Source: Haemaphysalis longicornis (lineage: Eukaryota; Arthropoda; Arachnida; Ixodida; Ixodidae). From it: a stretch of 64,000 nucleotides of DNA. The stretch lies in contig CM023453.1 in assembly GCA_013339765.2 (NCBI GenBank), positions 33,078,468 through 33,142,467 of the forward strand. The letters are read 5' to 3'. The notes below the pieces were generated by a model, which saw nothing but the letters and a program-made list of their open reading frames with translations, was not told the DNA's origin and searched no databases. Numbering within the stretch: the stretch's first letter is position 1; every line of letters begins with the position of its first letter. The translations under genes were made by a program, and so were the position numbers. Positions 35,901 through 49,900 of the stretch are shown one piece after another.

Positions 35901-38776
35901 GGCTATTTAGAGAATGTGCACAAAAACGCTACGATACATCTTTTTCGTGTTAGATCGTGTGGGCCGACTGCACAAGAGCGAATGTTCTTGCATGTACGGC
36001 TCATCGGTTAAAGAGACCGTCGAGACAAAATACTTGATCGTAATAGGAATCATGCTAGTTTTAACGCGCGCGCTTAGAACGATTAAACACGGTAACAAGG
36101 AAAAGAGATACAGTGGCGACTCAACAGACACCTTTTCGCCCCGCTGAATTGGTATGGCGCCACAGAGAATACGTTGGGTGATCGGCAGCTAATGACAAAC
36201 TCTACCACGAATAAATGTGTGATTTCAGGGGTGCCTCTGGTTCCGTTATAAACCGCATTTTTTGATTTGGAGCACACAGTTAAAACGCACATTATTCTGT
36301 TTTTTATACTTCCACAATGACGTCACTGCTGTGATACTTCCACAATGACGCCACAATGATGTCACGGGAAAGTGTGGTGCTTGCCAGTATTTATGACCTT
36401 ACTTTTGGATCAGAGGGGGGGTCTAAGTGCAGCTTAGCGAGCTTTTACAAGCTTGTTATCTCGAATGAAGCGATGAAATATGCTGTCAGTTCAGTTCACT
36501 CCGATACTCAACCAACCCGGGAAGAGTACGTACGAAAGACAGACTGATAAACTCATAATTACTGATGGGAGTGATGAGTTCACAGTATTTCTTCACTCAT
36601 TCTAGAGTTCGGTGACAAGTCGTCGTCCCTCTTCATGAAAGGGGTGATGTCACGAGGAGCGAACCTACTGTTCTGTGTGCGCGTGTTTTCTTGTTTACGA
36701 ATGCACCTATCATCACATTCCGCGTTTTTACCAGTTCCTTTCAGATAGTAATTTAGCCTGGTTTGTATTTTGTCCTCTTCTGCGGGTGGCTTCTTTTCCA
36801 TCAGAAGGGTATCCCAATGCTGCTTTTTCCTCTAGCGCCAAAACGAAATGCCACCGAGAGACGACCTTGTTTACTCCAAAAAGACGCCATTTCCAGCGGC
36901 ACCAAAGCCAGGTGTATAATGGTGCGGCATTGCGGAAGCATATTACGCAGAGTAATGCAAACACCTGCCAAATTAAACAAGCTGGTGGCAGCTGAAAAAA
37001 AGGACGCCATTAGGTGCTTAAAGCTAACATAACTCAAAATATGCACATCAAATTGAGCACGCCTTTGCTGCAATCCATGTATAGCCGATGTGCGTCACTT
37101 CAGGAAGTGAAGGCCCGCGTACTTATGTTTCTCCGTTTTTATGCTTTTACTTCATGAGCGCGATGTCGGCAACGCCTTGGGTGCTTGAAACGCGCGCGGT
37201 GAAAGCGCCGCGCCAGGGCGGCTCCGCCGCAACACGTGCGTGCTTTGCGGGTGGATGTCAGGCGTGCCCACAGGAGGCTTCTTTCTGTTCGCTGGCGGCA
37301 GCCACCAATGCACCTCGTGGCCGACTTCTCTTTCCGCCTCTGGGGCGTTTTCGCCGCCTTTTGTAGGATCGCTTGATGCGGCTCTCCGCCGGGCGTTGGC
37401 GTCTTCTTTACGCGCGCAGAGGCGCCACGCGAGAGTGCCATTTACTTGGTCGCGTCCTCGTGGTCGCCCAGTGCCGTCGCATTGTGGCCAGAGGCGGGGT
37501 GCGCAGAAACTGTGAAGGTGCCTCGTCGCATTAGGGCACGTGGTCTCGTGGCTTCCTGGTGCGTGCGCAACGTGCGCGCTGCAGTCGGCTAGCATCGTTA
37601 AAATTGTTTGTCGCGTCAGTCTTTTCAGCAGATGTATGACGGTCGGGAGAGTGCTGCGATCTCACGTGGAGTAGGTAGCGAAATTAGCTCGTGTGTCCGA
37701 TTGTGAAGGCTAGTGCAGGAAATTAGCTGATCCTGGTGTCCAAATGTTGGCCTGGCTGCGGATAGAGGTGAACAAGCGGTTGGCAGTTGGTTGACATGGG
37801 CAGGCAAACAAGGGGCTTAAAATGAAGTTCAGAAAAACCAACTGATGGGCTAGTGACTATTCGTTTAAAAACCTGCTTGCGTTTGAAGCCTGGAGCACAA
37901 GAGTGAATTTCTTACGCCTGACATTTTGGAGTGCTACTTGTTGGTTCTGAAAATTTCTTTAAAAGCTCCTCACTAAAGAAGCGGGCGTTCAAAGCCACTG
38001 GTCTCATTTGCTCTTATGTCATTTCGATGGTTTTACTCGAGGACCGTGAAGGCTGCGTTTCGTGGTTGATAGGGTAAAAATGCTATTGCCACTGACATTT
38101 TATCTGCGTATATATTGCAACGTCAGATAGGTTTAAGTAAATAAATAAATAATTCTCCCCAACGGCGCGTTCTACTCGCTGCGACCTCTCTATCTGCCAA
38201 GCGCTAGTTAGGCCATATTTTTTTCCCAACTAAGGCAGGAGCAAAATTCACGTGAAATCGCCTGAAACGTAACCACGAAGGATGTGCGCTGGGCCGGGTA
38301 ATGTGTCTCTCGCCTGCCCTGCGCTTCTGAACGCTGAGTTCACATTAAATTAAGCTAATAGTACAAACCAAACAGAGTACCACGACTTAAATATACGATC
38401 TTATAAGATACGTATAATATTCCTTCATAAATGGCCACCGCGCATTTTATCTATGAAGGCGAGATATATCGCGAGATCTATGGTCACTGCAGGGGTGGGC
38501 AAGCGACCTCAATAGTCTTCGAACTCAGCTCAAACGGAAATCAGTGTTCTATACTTCAGCTCAACCGCAGCCATACATTACTTCGGCAGTGTAACGGGGC
38601 ACGGGCAACAGGAAAGTGACAGTACAGGTATTTTATTCCAAATTTCTCCGCGCCTCGTCTCCCCGTGCGTCGCCAAAATATGCATCCATACCAACTCGCC
38701 CAGCGTCCACCTTGTGTTGAGGACCTGCACCACGCTCAGGACAAGCTCCAGTAGCGGTCCCAGAGTTTGGTTTTGG
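32969..38776. other. No gene recognised (5.8 kb)
   Basis: GC-rich at 32990-33690 and 37180-37610, otherwise AT-rich. Two copies of tacttccacaatgacg, containing or near CRE-like tgacgtca, occur at 36306-36360. No open frame has a recognisable domain. Confidence 0.5.
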
Positions 38777-38839
38777 AGGGGGCGAATTTAGGGGGGGGGG
38801 GCGAATTTTGGGGGGGGGTGAAGGGGGGGGGGGGAGGGC
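38777..38839 (+). repeat. G-run cluster (potential G-quadruplex)
   Basis: Five G runs of 5 to 12 bases within 63 bp, separated by short cgaattt-type spacers. The + strand could form stacked G-quadruplexes. Confidence 0.75.
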
Positions 38840-41800
38840 GAATAAAGAACGGCTCCCCTCCTTGCAGCAGTTTTTCGAAGGAGGTGATAACCATGCCGGC
38901 TTGCGCGCGTATACGGAGTAACCCGCTTGCGCACGATCACTTAGCGGCACAGTGGTTTTCGACCCCCCTTAGGCCGTACAACGGCTGGCTCGAGCCCGCA
39001 TTTCTGACGGTCGCAACACCTTTGCGACCTCGCACTAGGGGGATGCTTAAAAAAAAGCAAAATGTAAAAAGCTGGGCCTCTTTGGGGGAGGGGGGGTGGG
39101 ACCGCCCCTTCGCAACCCCCCCCCCCTGGGGACCGCCACTGACAAGCTCACATCCAAACCGAACGGACACCATACATGTATACCGCTCCTCAACCTCACC
39201 CAAACCACATTTTCGTATCGAACTATAACGTCACGTCAACCGTAAGCGAGAAACTATTTAATGCTGGCTATCATATATTTTCTGTACGTGAAATGAGCTT
39301 CCTATAGCATTAGGTGCTAAATTTAGCAGATACGGTTGGCTAATAACTGCATTGTGGCAAAAATGTAGGGCAATATACTTCGTCCGTCTTGCTGAGCATA
39401 ATAATAGAGAGAGGTTCGTATGGATGACCACACGACTGTTGCTCACGAAATTTATGGCGCCAAGAACCGCAACATTACGACGAACTTACTTTTCTGCATT
39501 GTCCAACGACAACGGGTGAAGTTCTCGCCAAATTAAAGAAAAAAAATCTTTTAGCTGGCTTTAGGTAAGCTGAAATAAGCATTCAGAGTTCGGGCGTCCG
39601 ACGTGCGTATAGTGACGAAACAAATGTGCGCAAATGTTGCAAACTGGCGACCTACATGTGGAGGTCACTTAGGTTCCGACCGATCCAGGAGGGAGCGACC
39701 AAAACTGTTTCTTTTAATACATGAAAAAAGAGCAATAAAAAATCCCTACAATTTTATATAGCTAACGTGAACGATCAATGAGCTTCTTCACCGATATTAA
39801 CTGAGAATCGAAGGTTCTTAACGACCTCGACCTGAGATAGAGAATAGTGGGGCATCTGCCGTTCTTCGCCCACTATAGTGCGGACGCCCTTGCTGCAACA
39901 TCTTTGATTTAGCCTCGCATATTAACAAAATCTACATGGCGGAAAGTCTTTATGCGGAAAGAAACAGATGCCCCCCCCCCCCCCTTTTTTTTTTTTTACT
40001 TCAGCTCCAACATAACCTCACTGAACTTTGGACTTGTCCGCTGATGTTGAGGCCAATTCACTCCTAGCTCACTCACTGAGCGGATCACTGCCTCTAACCA
40101 TGCCTCTGAAGGTCAGCCTCTGAAGGTCTACAGGTCCACCTGAAGTTGATGCAGCCACACTGGGAGGCTGCCAACGTCATAAGATTCCGAATATACTGTT
40201 ATATGTCTCACTGCGCATTGTATACGTACTGAACACTGCAGGTGACTTACTTCCAAAGCAAACAATACCCCTTTTCTGCACCGTGGTAATTCAATAAGCG
40301 TGTGTGGCGAATTCCATGCTGCTATAGAATCGCCGATCGTACAGGGACACACGCCATGGCCACACTGTCACCATGCTGTTTTTTTTTTCTTTTGATGTCT
40401 TTTGCTTTTTCTTCATGGACGGAAAAATAAATAACAGATGATAGCGAAAACCGGTGACTGGCATCGAATTCCTTCTCGAAGCTGCCTGGAGCCATAAGAC
40501 AGATGCCAACCTGCAGACAAGGTGCTGTAAGCCAGCACGCCCATTATTACATCTTGCGGAGCTCGTCAGCGGCCCGGAGAAAGGTGCGATGCCTGTGGAG
40601 CAGCTCCTCCGCCGCCAGCACGCCGGGCGCGACGGAACGTGAGAAGTCCCAGAGAGTTCGCCAATCCCATTATCGACGGGACGTGGCATCTAAGGTGTGC
40701 ACCGACTGGGAAAGGTGGTGGTGCCCGTCCGACACTGCTGCGGTCCGAGGAACCGGGGCTTTTCTTTGTGTGCACGACGACTCGGCGCAGAAGCGTCGTC
40801 GTCTGCAGGGTTTCGGGAAGGAGGAGGCGACCGTTCATTGTTTTCATCCGCGTCAGGGAGATGGATGTGCAATCTGGCGGAACAGCGCTGGGAGCAAACA
40901 AGCAGCGCCAAATGCGTCTCCGATTTCTCGAGACGGCGAGGAAGACGAGAAGACGGGAGACGAGAGCGTGATTGATGACGTCTCGCGCTGCGCCGGAGAA
41001 TGGCCGTCCTCTCGAGGTGACAAGTGTACTACGCGGGCCCGGTCCTTCTTCTCGACGGCGAACAAAGGCCGAAAAAGGATACCGTTCGTCCTGGAAACGG
41101 CCCGTGCGTGTGCGCTCACCCCCTTGGCGACGACTCGGACACAAAAGTGCGACGCTGCGCAGTGTACAGGGCCGCGGCGCCGTGCGGCCCTGCGGGGTCC
41201 CACAGGAACGAAAACAAGCACGCCGCGAGGTGACACCGCTCTCGTCCTGAGTGACGGCTCCCCGCTTGCGTCCCTTACTTGGCGGCTTCGTTCGCTGGCG
41301 TGTTAAAGGCCACGAGAAGGTTTGACAAAGGATGTGTTACTCGCGAGAGGAGTCGGCGGCTAAGGGCTGCCTGTCTGCAAGACGCTGTGACCTCAGCCGG
41401 TGTGAGTTACTTACCCCGTGAGTAATGCGTCACTGTGACGCTTACTTCCCTACTTCACAAAAGCCCTGCCCCGAAGGCATGGCGCTGATCCATGCGGGTG
41501 ACTAATATAGCATTTACAAGTTACACGTTGTCGCTCTTTAAAATTACGTTCCAGTTAGTTTATCTTACAGAAAACGATTAAGTACTCCTGGTTTACGGGA
41601 TCATTAACACAGTAGTTTCGGTAAACGCACATGTTCTATCGACGGGTCCTGTGCGCACGGTGCGTGATAACCGCGTTGAGTCCGGACAAGGTACGGAAGT
41701 ATTACAAAAATTCTCGTGGAGACTTAAGACTGCAGCGCGTACTAAGGCAAGAAGGCGAAGATAGTGACGCGAGACACACCAAAATTTGAGTGCGACAGAA

Positions 41801-43249
41801 TTTGCAGAGATAACTGACCTCAATATCAGACGCGTTTCTCGGTGTGCGTGTAATCGATGCTCCAAGTCGTGTCCATTAAAAGCGTGTTACACCATGACGG
41901 AAAAGGACGCCAGTCATTGGCGAGGATGTATGGACACAGCCCCAAACCGATTCACTCCTCGTCACCACGTTATATTGAGGCTGAAAAGCCAGTCAAAGAA
42001 TTAAGTTTGTAAGCACGCGTCTTTATATCAGCAGGAGAAAAGTCGTTAAAGCCGTTAGGAGGGCACAGCCCTAAATTGAAGCCAAGCCGTATTCCTGGTC
42101 CCTTCACTCGTAACAGCCCATTGCTATCAGGGAATGAGGCGAGACGTAAACAATTAGGTGGAATGATCATTAGATACAAAAAAGTAGTTCTCTAATGTGT
42201 GTACGAACGCCTAGACGTCACAAGGATAGGAATGGTCCTTCATTTAACATTCAACAGATGACGGTGAGTCTGTTGCTGATGGTTACCTCCCGTTCATATA
42301 TTTTTACTCCGGTAGAATACTTTCACGTAAGATATTATTCTTCTAGCAGGAGTCCTTCTGACTTAATTGTACAGCGTCCAACCTTCGGAATATTTGGTAC
42401 GTGTGTCCACCTTGATCGTTGTGACAAATTAAAGGCACGAAATAATGTTTGGCACGCGTTGTGGACAACTGAAAGGCCTCGAGGCCTTGAACTTGTTTAG
42501 TCGGCCTAATGTCTTATCTTGCTTATCTGCTTTCCCTCAACGCTCCTCAACCACCCCCGTTCCTTTCTCTTGTTGGAAGATATATAGTAACCGCGGAAAC
42601 GTAAAAATGGTCCAATCAGCTCTCGGCCAACGAACAGCACCCTCCAAACGGTACTCATGAAATGGTACTGCGAAAAATAACATTGTACCCGGTTTGGAAG
42701 AAGAGAGGATTGTTTTGTGAGACCGATGAGGTCAGCGTCACACAATGCTGGGATTGCTACTTCATATGATTGGTGAATACGTGATGAGGGTTAAATGGCT
42801 TAAAATAGCAATAATAATAAGAAAACAATATCAGACAAATAAATGCACGCGCGGACATGGCAAAGTCTCTTAAAAGAGAGACGGTTAAAACGCGAAGCTT
42901 TGTCAGCCAAATCAATGTCCAAAATTCACGCTCACAAAGTCCAAAATACAAACTTCCAGAGTCCAAAGCCAAAGTCCACTTCAACTTAGCCAAGAGAAAG
43001 AGAGAGAGAGAGAGATGCGGTCACAAGATGGCGTCTATAGTGCGAAGTTTGTCAGGAAACCTGCAAGAGCTTTAAAACCCCTCACCGCATTGTCTTAGCT
43101 GTTCCAGTGGCCTAAAAATGTCTTTTTATGCTGACATTTCTAGTCCGCAACAAACACCGTGCAGTCATTCGCGCCCACGAGAAACCCGGACCAACACACA
43201 ACACGCGCCTAGCGTCTTCCGGACACAAAAGGGATGTCGCTACTCTGAT
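38840..43249. other. No gene recognised (4.4 kb)
   Basis: Includes C and T runs at 39971-39998. A GC-rich block at 40560-41300 has long overlapping frames on both strands (up to 267 codons) but no domain, no repeat-free codon pattern and no splice context, so it is not called a gene. Confidence 0.5.
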
Positions 43250-43945
43250 GTTGTAAAGAGAGTTTTAAAGACGATAGTCTTTCTTGGGCTACTTAAACTC
43301 AGAAATTTTGGTCTGTTCTGTCCGTATGTCTGTCTCTGTCCGTCTGTCTGTCTGTAACTCGAGTCAGCCACCCGGCCAAAGTAAAATGCTTGCTGCGCAA
43401 TAGTCTTATATACTCACAGCCAAATAAATGTAAACGCCTAAGCCCAGTTTATATGTTCATACTTGTCAACTTTGTTCAACAACAACAAGACATTACGCAA
43501 ATATGACAGGAAATTAGTACAAGGGATATTTACAGTGTTCCTTTATCAAAAAATTTCTGGGTGCTAGGTTTTTCGATAGCAAATGATATTCTACATCTAC
43601 TGCACAACAACGCGTACCGCCTGCTGTTGCCCGCGCCACCTCCGGGCGGCATATGAGAAATCACGCGGCAACAGCAACGAAAGGTTCCACTAGCTAGGTT
43701 TCACGTTCTGCTTGGAACGCACGTGGAGCACGGCAACGCGGTTCTATAAACCTTGAAGTCGGCCGCCTCGATTCACGCGCGTCTCCGTCGTACTGCAGCG
43801 CTGGCATCGAGGAACCCCGCCTGTAGCAGTGGAACGCGGTAAATTCAAACCGCCTTGAACAAACCTTTAGTTTGTTTACCTTGGGATGAGCGCGACGGAA
43901 CAGGAACAGCATGAGATGTGAGCGGGAAAGCGAAGGGGGGCATTT
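43250..43945 (-). repeat. Dispersed repeat family, copy 2 (inverted)
   Basis: Reverse-strand homologue of 12850-13745, lacking about 215 bp between the TATA-like site (about 43405) and the cagacag tract (about 43340). The reverse frame reads KVCSRRFEFTAFH and FIEPRCRAPRAFQAER, closely matching copy 1 (FIEPRCLTPRAFQAER) while other parts diverge. Confidence 0.6.
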
Positions 43946-45965
43946 CCTTCGCAAATGTCTACAAAGACTCGTCTTTTGACGACATTTGCAACGAAAGGAG
44001 CAGATACGCGGCCAATTTTTTGGTGTAGGCTACTTCGAGGCGCCGGCGATGTGTAACACACTCAGTCGATCGTGATAAACCGTGTGGTATACGAAATGAA
44101 CATTGCGGGTCGACAGCGTATAGGGTGCGTACTGCACGTCCGAATTCTAGCAGTGCTTCAATTGCATGCACCATTCCATGGTGCTAACTAACCCGTTGGC
44201 GTCCTCCTGTTGAGAAAGGGAGTTGTGCTGTTGAGCCCATTGAATGGCCCTCGCACGCGAACCGATCAGAGATGACATTGCCCGTGATGTCCCAGTTTCC
44301 GGGTAACCACTGGAACAAAATAAAGTGCCCTTTTCGGAATGCCTCGGTATGTATTACGTTGAGTTTGTTAACCAGCTGGTCGTGATGTCTTCTTCGCTTT
44401 CCCAGTGCTTGTAGCGTAGTGAGAGTAGAGGAAAATGCAGTCCCTTGGAGGGCAGTATAGCTGACAAGAAAGAGTGGATCCAGGTTTTTTCTTAGGGGGG
44501 GTCAGCTTCTATCAATGATGATGATGACGAAGACGACTACGGTAGTAATGAAGAGGAGGACGATAATAGCCTTTTTATACACCGAAATTTAGAAAAACCA
44601 CGAATACAAGACATACAAAAAAAGCGTAAACTAGACGTTTTGTATGACGTGAGGGGTCATCATCTTGTGAGTATAAATTCAAAAATTAAGGGGGAAGGGG
44701 GGTCACTACATCTGGACCCTACTGTTCTGTGGCCAGCTTCTGGCTCACAGCGGCGCCCTCACCTCGGTTTGTTGATTGCTCCGAAAGCATCGCCTACTCG
44801 ATTCCATCATAGCGTGGCAGGTAGTATGTCCGACATTCCTGGCGTCTAACCCCACCCGCTTCTCTTCGAAACATAGTTCTTTATTGTTACTACTACTGCA
44901 TTCCGGGCCGCGTATAAATGATTGGCTAAGACAACACCGAAGCAACGCAAAAAGCACTGTTAACTACATGTGAGCTCTAACTGCCGAAACTTCTCATGCG
45001 GGCCATATTTTTATTCGGACACAGCGATGAACTAGCGAGAGAGGTGGTCGCGGCCCACCATTTAGAGTCAAGAAATGACAAATGGGTTAGCGCTGCATCG
45101 ATACGCTCCACTAAGAAAGAGCTGCAGTTTTTTTTTTGTCCTGGCACTTCGTCTCACCAGCATGCGTACCTTCCTACCGCACCCTCATTTCACATAGCAT
45201 TTATGTTACTCCTCTGCCTTTTAGTTGTTTTTTTATGAACTCGTCTGTATTTTACCGCAGAGCTGTTATGAGCTGACTCGTAGGGTGTTTTTTTTTTTTT
45301 TTTCGTCAGTAGGACGAAAAAAGCCGCTCCTCTTCTCTTCACTTAGGCGCACCCGTTCCCTTCGGACACTTGTTCGCCCCCGCCCGCATATTTTGATACA
45401 AGAAACCCTATACTTCCACCACAGAAACTGTCTTTCTATCAATGCAGTTGTGTTTAGAAGTGAAGCTGACTTTAAAAAGATCAGTGTTAGCGATGTCTTT
45501 GTAAGCTGGCTTTCCGACATCGTAATGCGCACAGTGAAGCTCTGCGCGACCGCGAGGTTGGAGCGGGAGTTTGTGGTCAACCAAAAGCCCGCAAACATCT
45601 CCACTGTTCATCTACCCGCACAGAGCGGAATGGCTCTGAATTTTGTTTTTGCTGGGACAGTTTCTATATAAATCAGGCATGTCACAGTAAAAATAAATTG
45701 AACCCTTGTTAGCACTACGTTCCGTCTACTTTGTCTTCTGCGCTGTTTTTTTTTTTTCATGTGATTTACAAGCTTACACACGAAGCCATAGTTAGTAAGA
45801 GAGCAGACTGCGTTTTCGTCACGAGTGCAGACCAGTGGCTGGCATACACTGTGGCAAGCTTATAGCTAATCAAGCAAATGCGTGGTTGTCTTCAAAGCAT
45901 ATCTGAGCAATGACAGCACTGCAAGAACGCAGCTAGTCTTTGGGAAAAAAAAAAAAAGGTGGAGG
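43946..45965. other. No gene recognised
   Basis: AT-rich intronic sequence left of the LTR element, with T runs near 45125 and 45285. A short gatgatgatgacgaagacga stretch occurs at 44515. Confidence 0.5.
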
Positions 45966-45970
45966 GGTGT

Positions 45971-46613
45971 AGTAATGTCTCGTTCTTCTCCAATTCGCCT
46001 CCTTGCGAGGCGGGCGTTCCTTCGGGAGTTCCTGCCAGCCCTGCGCTGCGTTTAGTGCAGCGCTGCGGCTGTGATGAAGGCGACGACCCGTTGAGACGAA
46101 ACGAAAACTTGTATTTACACTTTTTACAGTTGGTTACAAAGAGGATACATTGAGGCCGTTGGTCGCTATGTGCCCGCGGCACCCCGTCAGAGACGAGCCA
46201 CAACTCAACCCGGTCTGTCCGATGAGCGCATGCTTGCAATCGAAGAAACCTCGCATCCGGGGGAGGAGGTCGCGCTCGCTCCGACCGCGTTCCCACGCAC
46301 CTGCACTGTTGCGGGCCCTTCGTCCAAGGGCGCGCAACCATACGCGCCACTCAAACCAAACGCACGTGCACAACGATATCCGACGCCTCAACCTAGCGCT
46401 AGCTTCGGCCCGGCCGCACACTGCATCCGCCGCGCGAAATACAAAGCGCGGTCATCCACCCAGCAGCTCCCTCGATTGCCTCCATCTGGCACGCAAGGCC
46501 GAAACACGGCGCACAAGGGGGGGGGGGGGACTCTACGCCCGCGAGGCCGTTGCCCTGTTGCCTGCCTGGGCATGAAATTAGGGCAATAATGACGGGATCA
46601 CCCGACCCTTACA
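45971..46613 (-). repeat. 3' LTR of the Gmr1-type element
   Basis: A 643-bp copy of the 5' LTR. The junction with internal sequence at 46613/46614 is preceded, in element orientation, by a purine-rich GGGAAGGG stretch that suits the polypurine tract. The left outer end abuts the GGTGT duplication. Confidence 0.93.
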
Positions 46614-46640
46614 CGCCCTTCCCAAGATAAACATAAGGGC
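46614..46640 (-). promoter_or_regulatory. Putative polypurine tract of the LTR element
   Basis: On the reverse strand a GGGAAGGG core lies directly before the 3' LTR start, the expected place for plus-strand DNA priming. The rest of the 340 bp between the Gag-Pol stop and the 3' LTR is A/C-rich with a short CA run near 46840 and has no recognised gene. Confidence 0.6.
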
Positions 46641-46954
46641 CCAAAGGCCTCTTATGGAGATCCCAACAAGACACAGATAATAGCGACAACCGCTCCCTTA
46701 AAACTGAATAAGAAAAGATGAACACAACACGGAGCAAACCCGACAAAATTCCCCACGGTCACTTTCCAAGACAACACAGGCACTTGTCCATAAGCATAGT
46801 GTCCACTCAGGAAAAGCGCGTCACCGTAAAGAAAACAACACACACGCACACACACTCTCGTGTCAAACAAACACCCATGCAAAGGTCGTTTTCAGGCCGA
46901 TGGGTCCTCTGCAAGTTCGAGCGTTCACGGTATTCTTCTCCGCCGTGAGACCCC

Positions 46955-49900
46955 TCACTTCTCTTTGAGTGGGTCCTTCTCGCCGCCCGCCAGGCCACCA
47001 ACACTGCCACCCGCTTCCCAACATGCGTTAGGTACTCTGGACAAAGCGTCCGCGTTTGAATGGTCGCTACCCTTTCGGTGCTGTACGACAACATTATAGC
47101 GCTGCAGCGCTAGTGCCCAACGAGTCAACTTTGCGCCCTGTGGCGTGGACAAAGTGAGGAAGGAAAGGGGGTTGTGGTCGGAGATCACCGTCACCTGGGC
47201 GCCGAAGAGCCAAATGTCAAACTTTTTAAGCCCCCAGATCACCGCAAATGCCTCCCTCTCTATGGTCGACCATCGAGCTTGAGTGGGCGTGAACTTATGG
47301 CTCGCGAACGCTATGGGACGCTCGGAGCCATCCTCGGCGCGCTGGGACAAACAGGCACCCGCCGCGAAAGCCGAGGCGTCGGTGGACAACAAAAACGGCG
47401 CGTCCGGCTTCGGCGTTGCCAGCGCGGTCGCCTCGCAAAGTGCTGCTTTGAGTCTCTGGAACGCGCTGTCAGCTTCGGCCGACCACGGAATCTTGTTTGG
47501 AATTCCCTTCCCGGTCAGTTCCGTAAGCGGCCTCGCCACCTCAGCATAGTTGGGCACGTAACTTCGGTAGTAGCCGCACAGTCCGAGGACGCTGCGCAGC
47601 TCCCTCTTAGTCGTTGGCTCTTTAAGCCCCCGTATTGCAGCCAACTTGTCCGGGTCCGGCGCGTGCGCTCCCGAACCGACAATATGCCCTAAGTAGCGTA
47701 TGGACCCTCGGGCGACCTGACACTTCTCGAGTTTCACCTTGAGCCTCGCCCGGTCTAACGCCGCGAAGACCGCCCTTAAATGTTGTACGTGCTCGCTCAG
47801 GGTCTCACTGAATACCGCTATGTCGTCTAGATACGCACAGGCGTATTCAGAGTGCGGATGGAGCAGCTCGTTCATGGCCCTCTGAAACGTTTGCGCCGCG
47901 TTTTTGAGGCCAAAAGGCATGACTTTCCATGCAAACTGCCCCCGATGGCACGTGAAGGCGGTGAGTGAACGAGCCGCTGGCGCTAGAGGTACTTGCCAGT
48001 AGCCTCTTCGCAGGTCCAAAAGGGTAATATAGTTGGCCTGCCCGACGTTCATTATGAGCTCCTGCTGCAGTGTCATCGGATACGCGTCGGGCACCGTTCC
48101 TGCGTTCAGTCTGCGGTAATCAACGCATATTCTGACTGATCCGTCCTTTTTCGCCACGCACACGATGGAATGCGCGTGTGGGCTCTCGCACGGGAAAATT
48201 AAATCCCTATCTAGTAGCTCGTCCAACTGCGCCCCTACTTCTCCCTTTAGAGCTATGGGGATGCGATACGGTTTACACGGTTTTAGCGTGAAGCCCTCCT
48301 GCAACACTACATCGTGTTCGCGTACCCTCGCCACCCCCAGTCTGTCGTCGAACAAACCGCTGTACTCCGCAAACACCTTGCGGATCTGACCACTCTCGTT
48401 CTTCTCGAGATGACCTAATAAGTTCCCCAACAAGGTCATGTCCGCGGAACCTCCTTTCCCAGATCGGGGCGCGCACTCCACCTCCCCGAACGCCTCATCT
48501 TCCTCGAAAGCGACGCCTATCTGCATTACCCTACTGTTATAGGGTCGCAACTTGCTTGCGTGTACTAGCCGTCGGTTTCCTTCCGGCATTTCGACAAAGT
48601 ATGAGTGCTCCCTGTACCGCTCGGTTACCCTACCTGGTCCCTTCCACTTGGGGAACATCTTACCCGGCCTGTCGTCATCAAACACCAACACTGCGTCCCC
48701 CTCCTGAAAGCTCTTGCTTGTCGCCCGCTTGTTGAACTGCTTTGCGTAAGCATTCTGCTGCCTGGATCCTACCAGTTCGGCTGTTTGCGCTGCCTGCTCT
48801 AGACGCTCTTTCAGCTCTTTCATGTAAGCGGACGGGGACGGGCCAAGGTCCGCTAACGCAGGCATTTCTCCCGTTAAAGCGCGTTTGACGACAGCTAGCG
48901 GTCCGCTAGGCGGTCTACCGTACACCATTTCAAATGGCGACACTCCTGTAGTATCATGCGGGACTTCGCGATATGCCCACAAAAGAAAGGGCACCGCCTT
49001 GTCCCAGTCTCTACCTTCCTTTTGGATGGTGTGGTACAGCATGTTCTTAAACGTCCTGTTCCACCGCTCCACAGCGCCGTTGCTCTCCGGGTGGCCCGGA
49101 GTCGAAAACCTCGGGGAGCAGCCGAGTCGTTTTAAGAACTCCTGTGTTAACTCAGCAGTGAAGTTAGTCCCACAGTCGGACGCGATCACTTCGGGTATCC
49201 CTGTGCTGCTAAATACCCTCAGTAGGGCGTCGCAAGTCGCCCTAGCGCTCAGAGAGCGGAGACACACTACCTCGGGCCACCGTGTGCACAAATCAATTAT
49301 GCACAGTGCATATTTGTGCCCTCTACCTGATGGTGGCTGCAGCGGGCCAATGACGTCAACGTTAACTCTCTCAAACGGGTACCTAGGCCTTGCCAGCGGT
49401 TCTATCGGGATCCGGTCGGCAGTACGCAAGTCGGATCTTGTCTGGCAGGCATGGCAGCTAGCGCAGTAGCGCCTTACGTCTCCTTCGATAGCCGGCCAAA
49501 AGAAACTGTACTTTATGCGGGCCTTCGTTTTGCGGAAACCTAGATGACCAGCCCAGTTTGACTCGTGAGCCATTCGCAATACATCGCCTCTACGACTCTC
49601 CGGTAGCACCAGTTGCATTACAGCTTGTCCCAGAAGTTTGTCTCGGTGGTACAAAATGCCGTCTACCACGACCATGCGTCCCTTTCCGCGTTTTGCATTT
49701 TCCCAGGCAGCTTGCAATGTCGCATCACTCTGCTGCTCGGCCCGAAACCTCTCCGACGAGCTCCTCTCGCCATTCCCGTCGTGAGTTGTTTCACTGCACT
49801 GCTCCTCGCTTCCCGCGTCCTGACCACCCTTTGCTCGCGTTGCAATCTGACCGATTGCAACTTGAACCGAGCCCTCTGCGCTCCGCTCATCGTCTACCAG

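Noticed and set aside
40503..41306. 267-codon frame in a GC-rich block
   Set aside because: Overlapping long frames exist on both strands, composition explains them, and no domain or conserved motif is visible.
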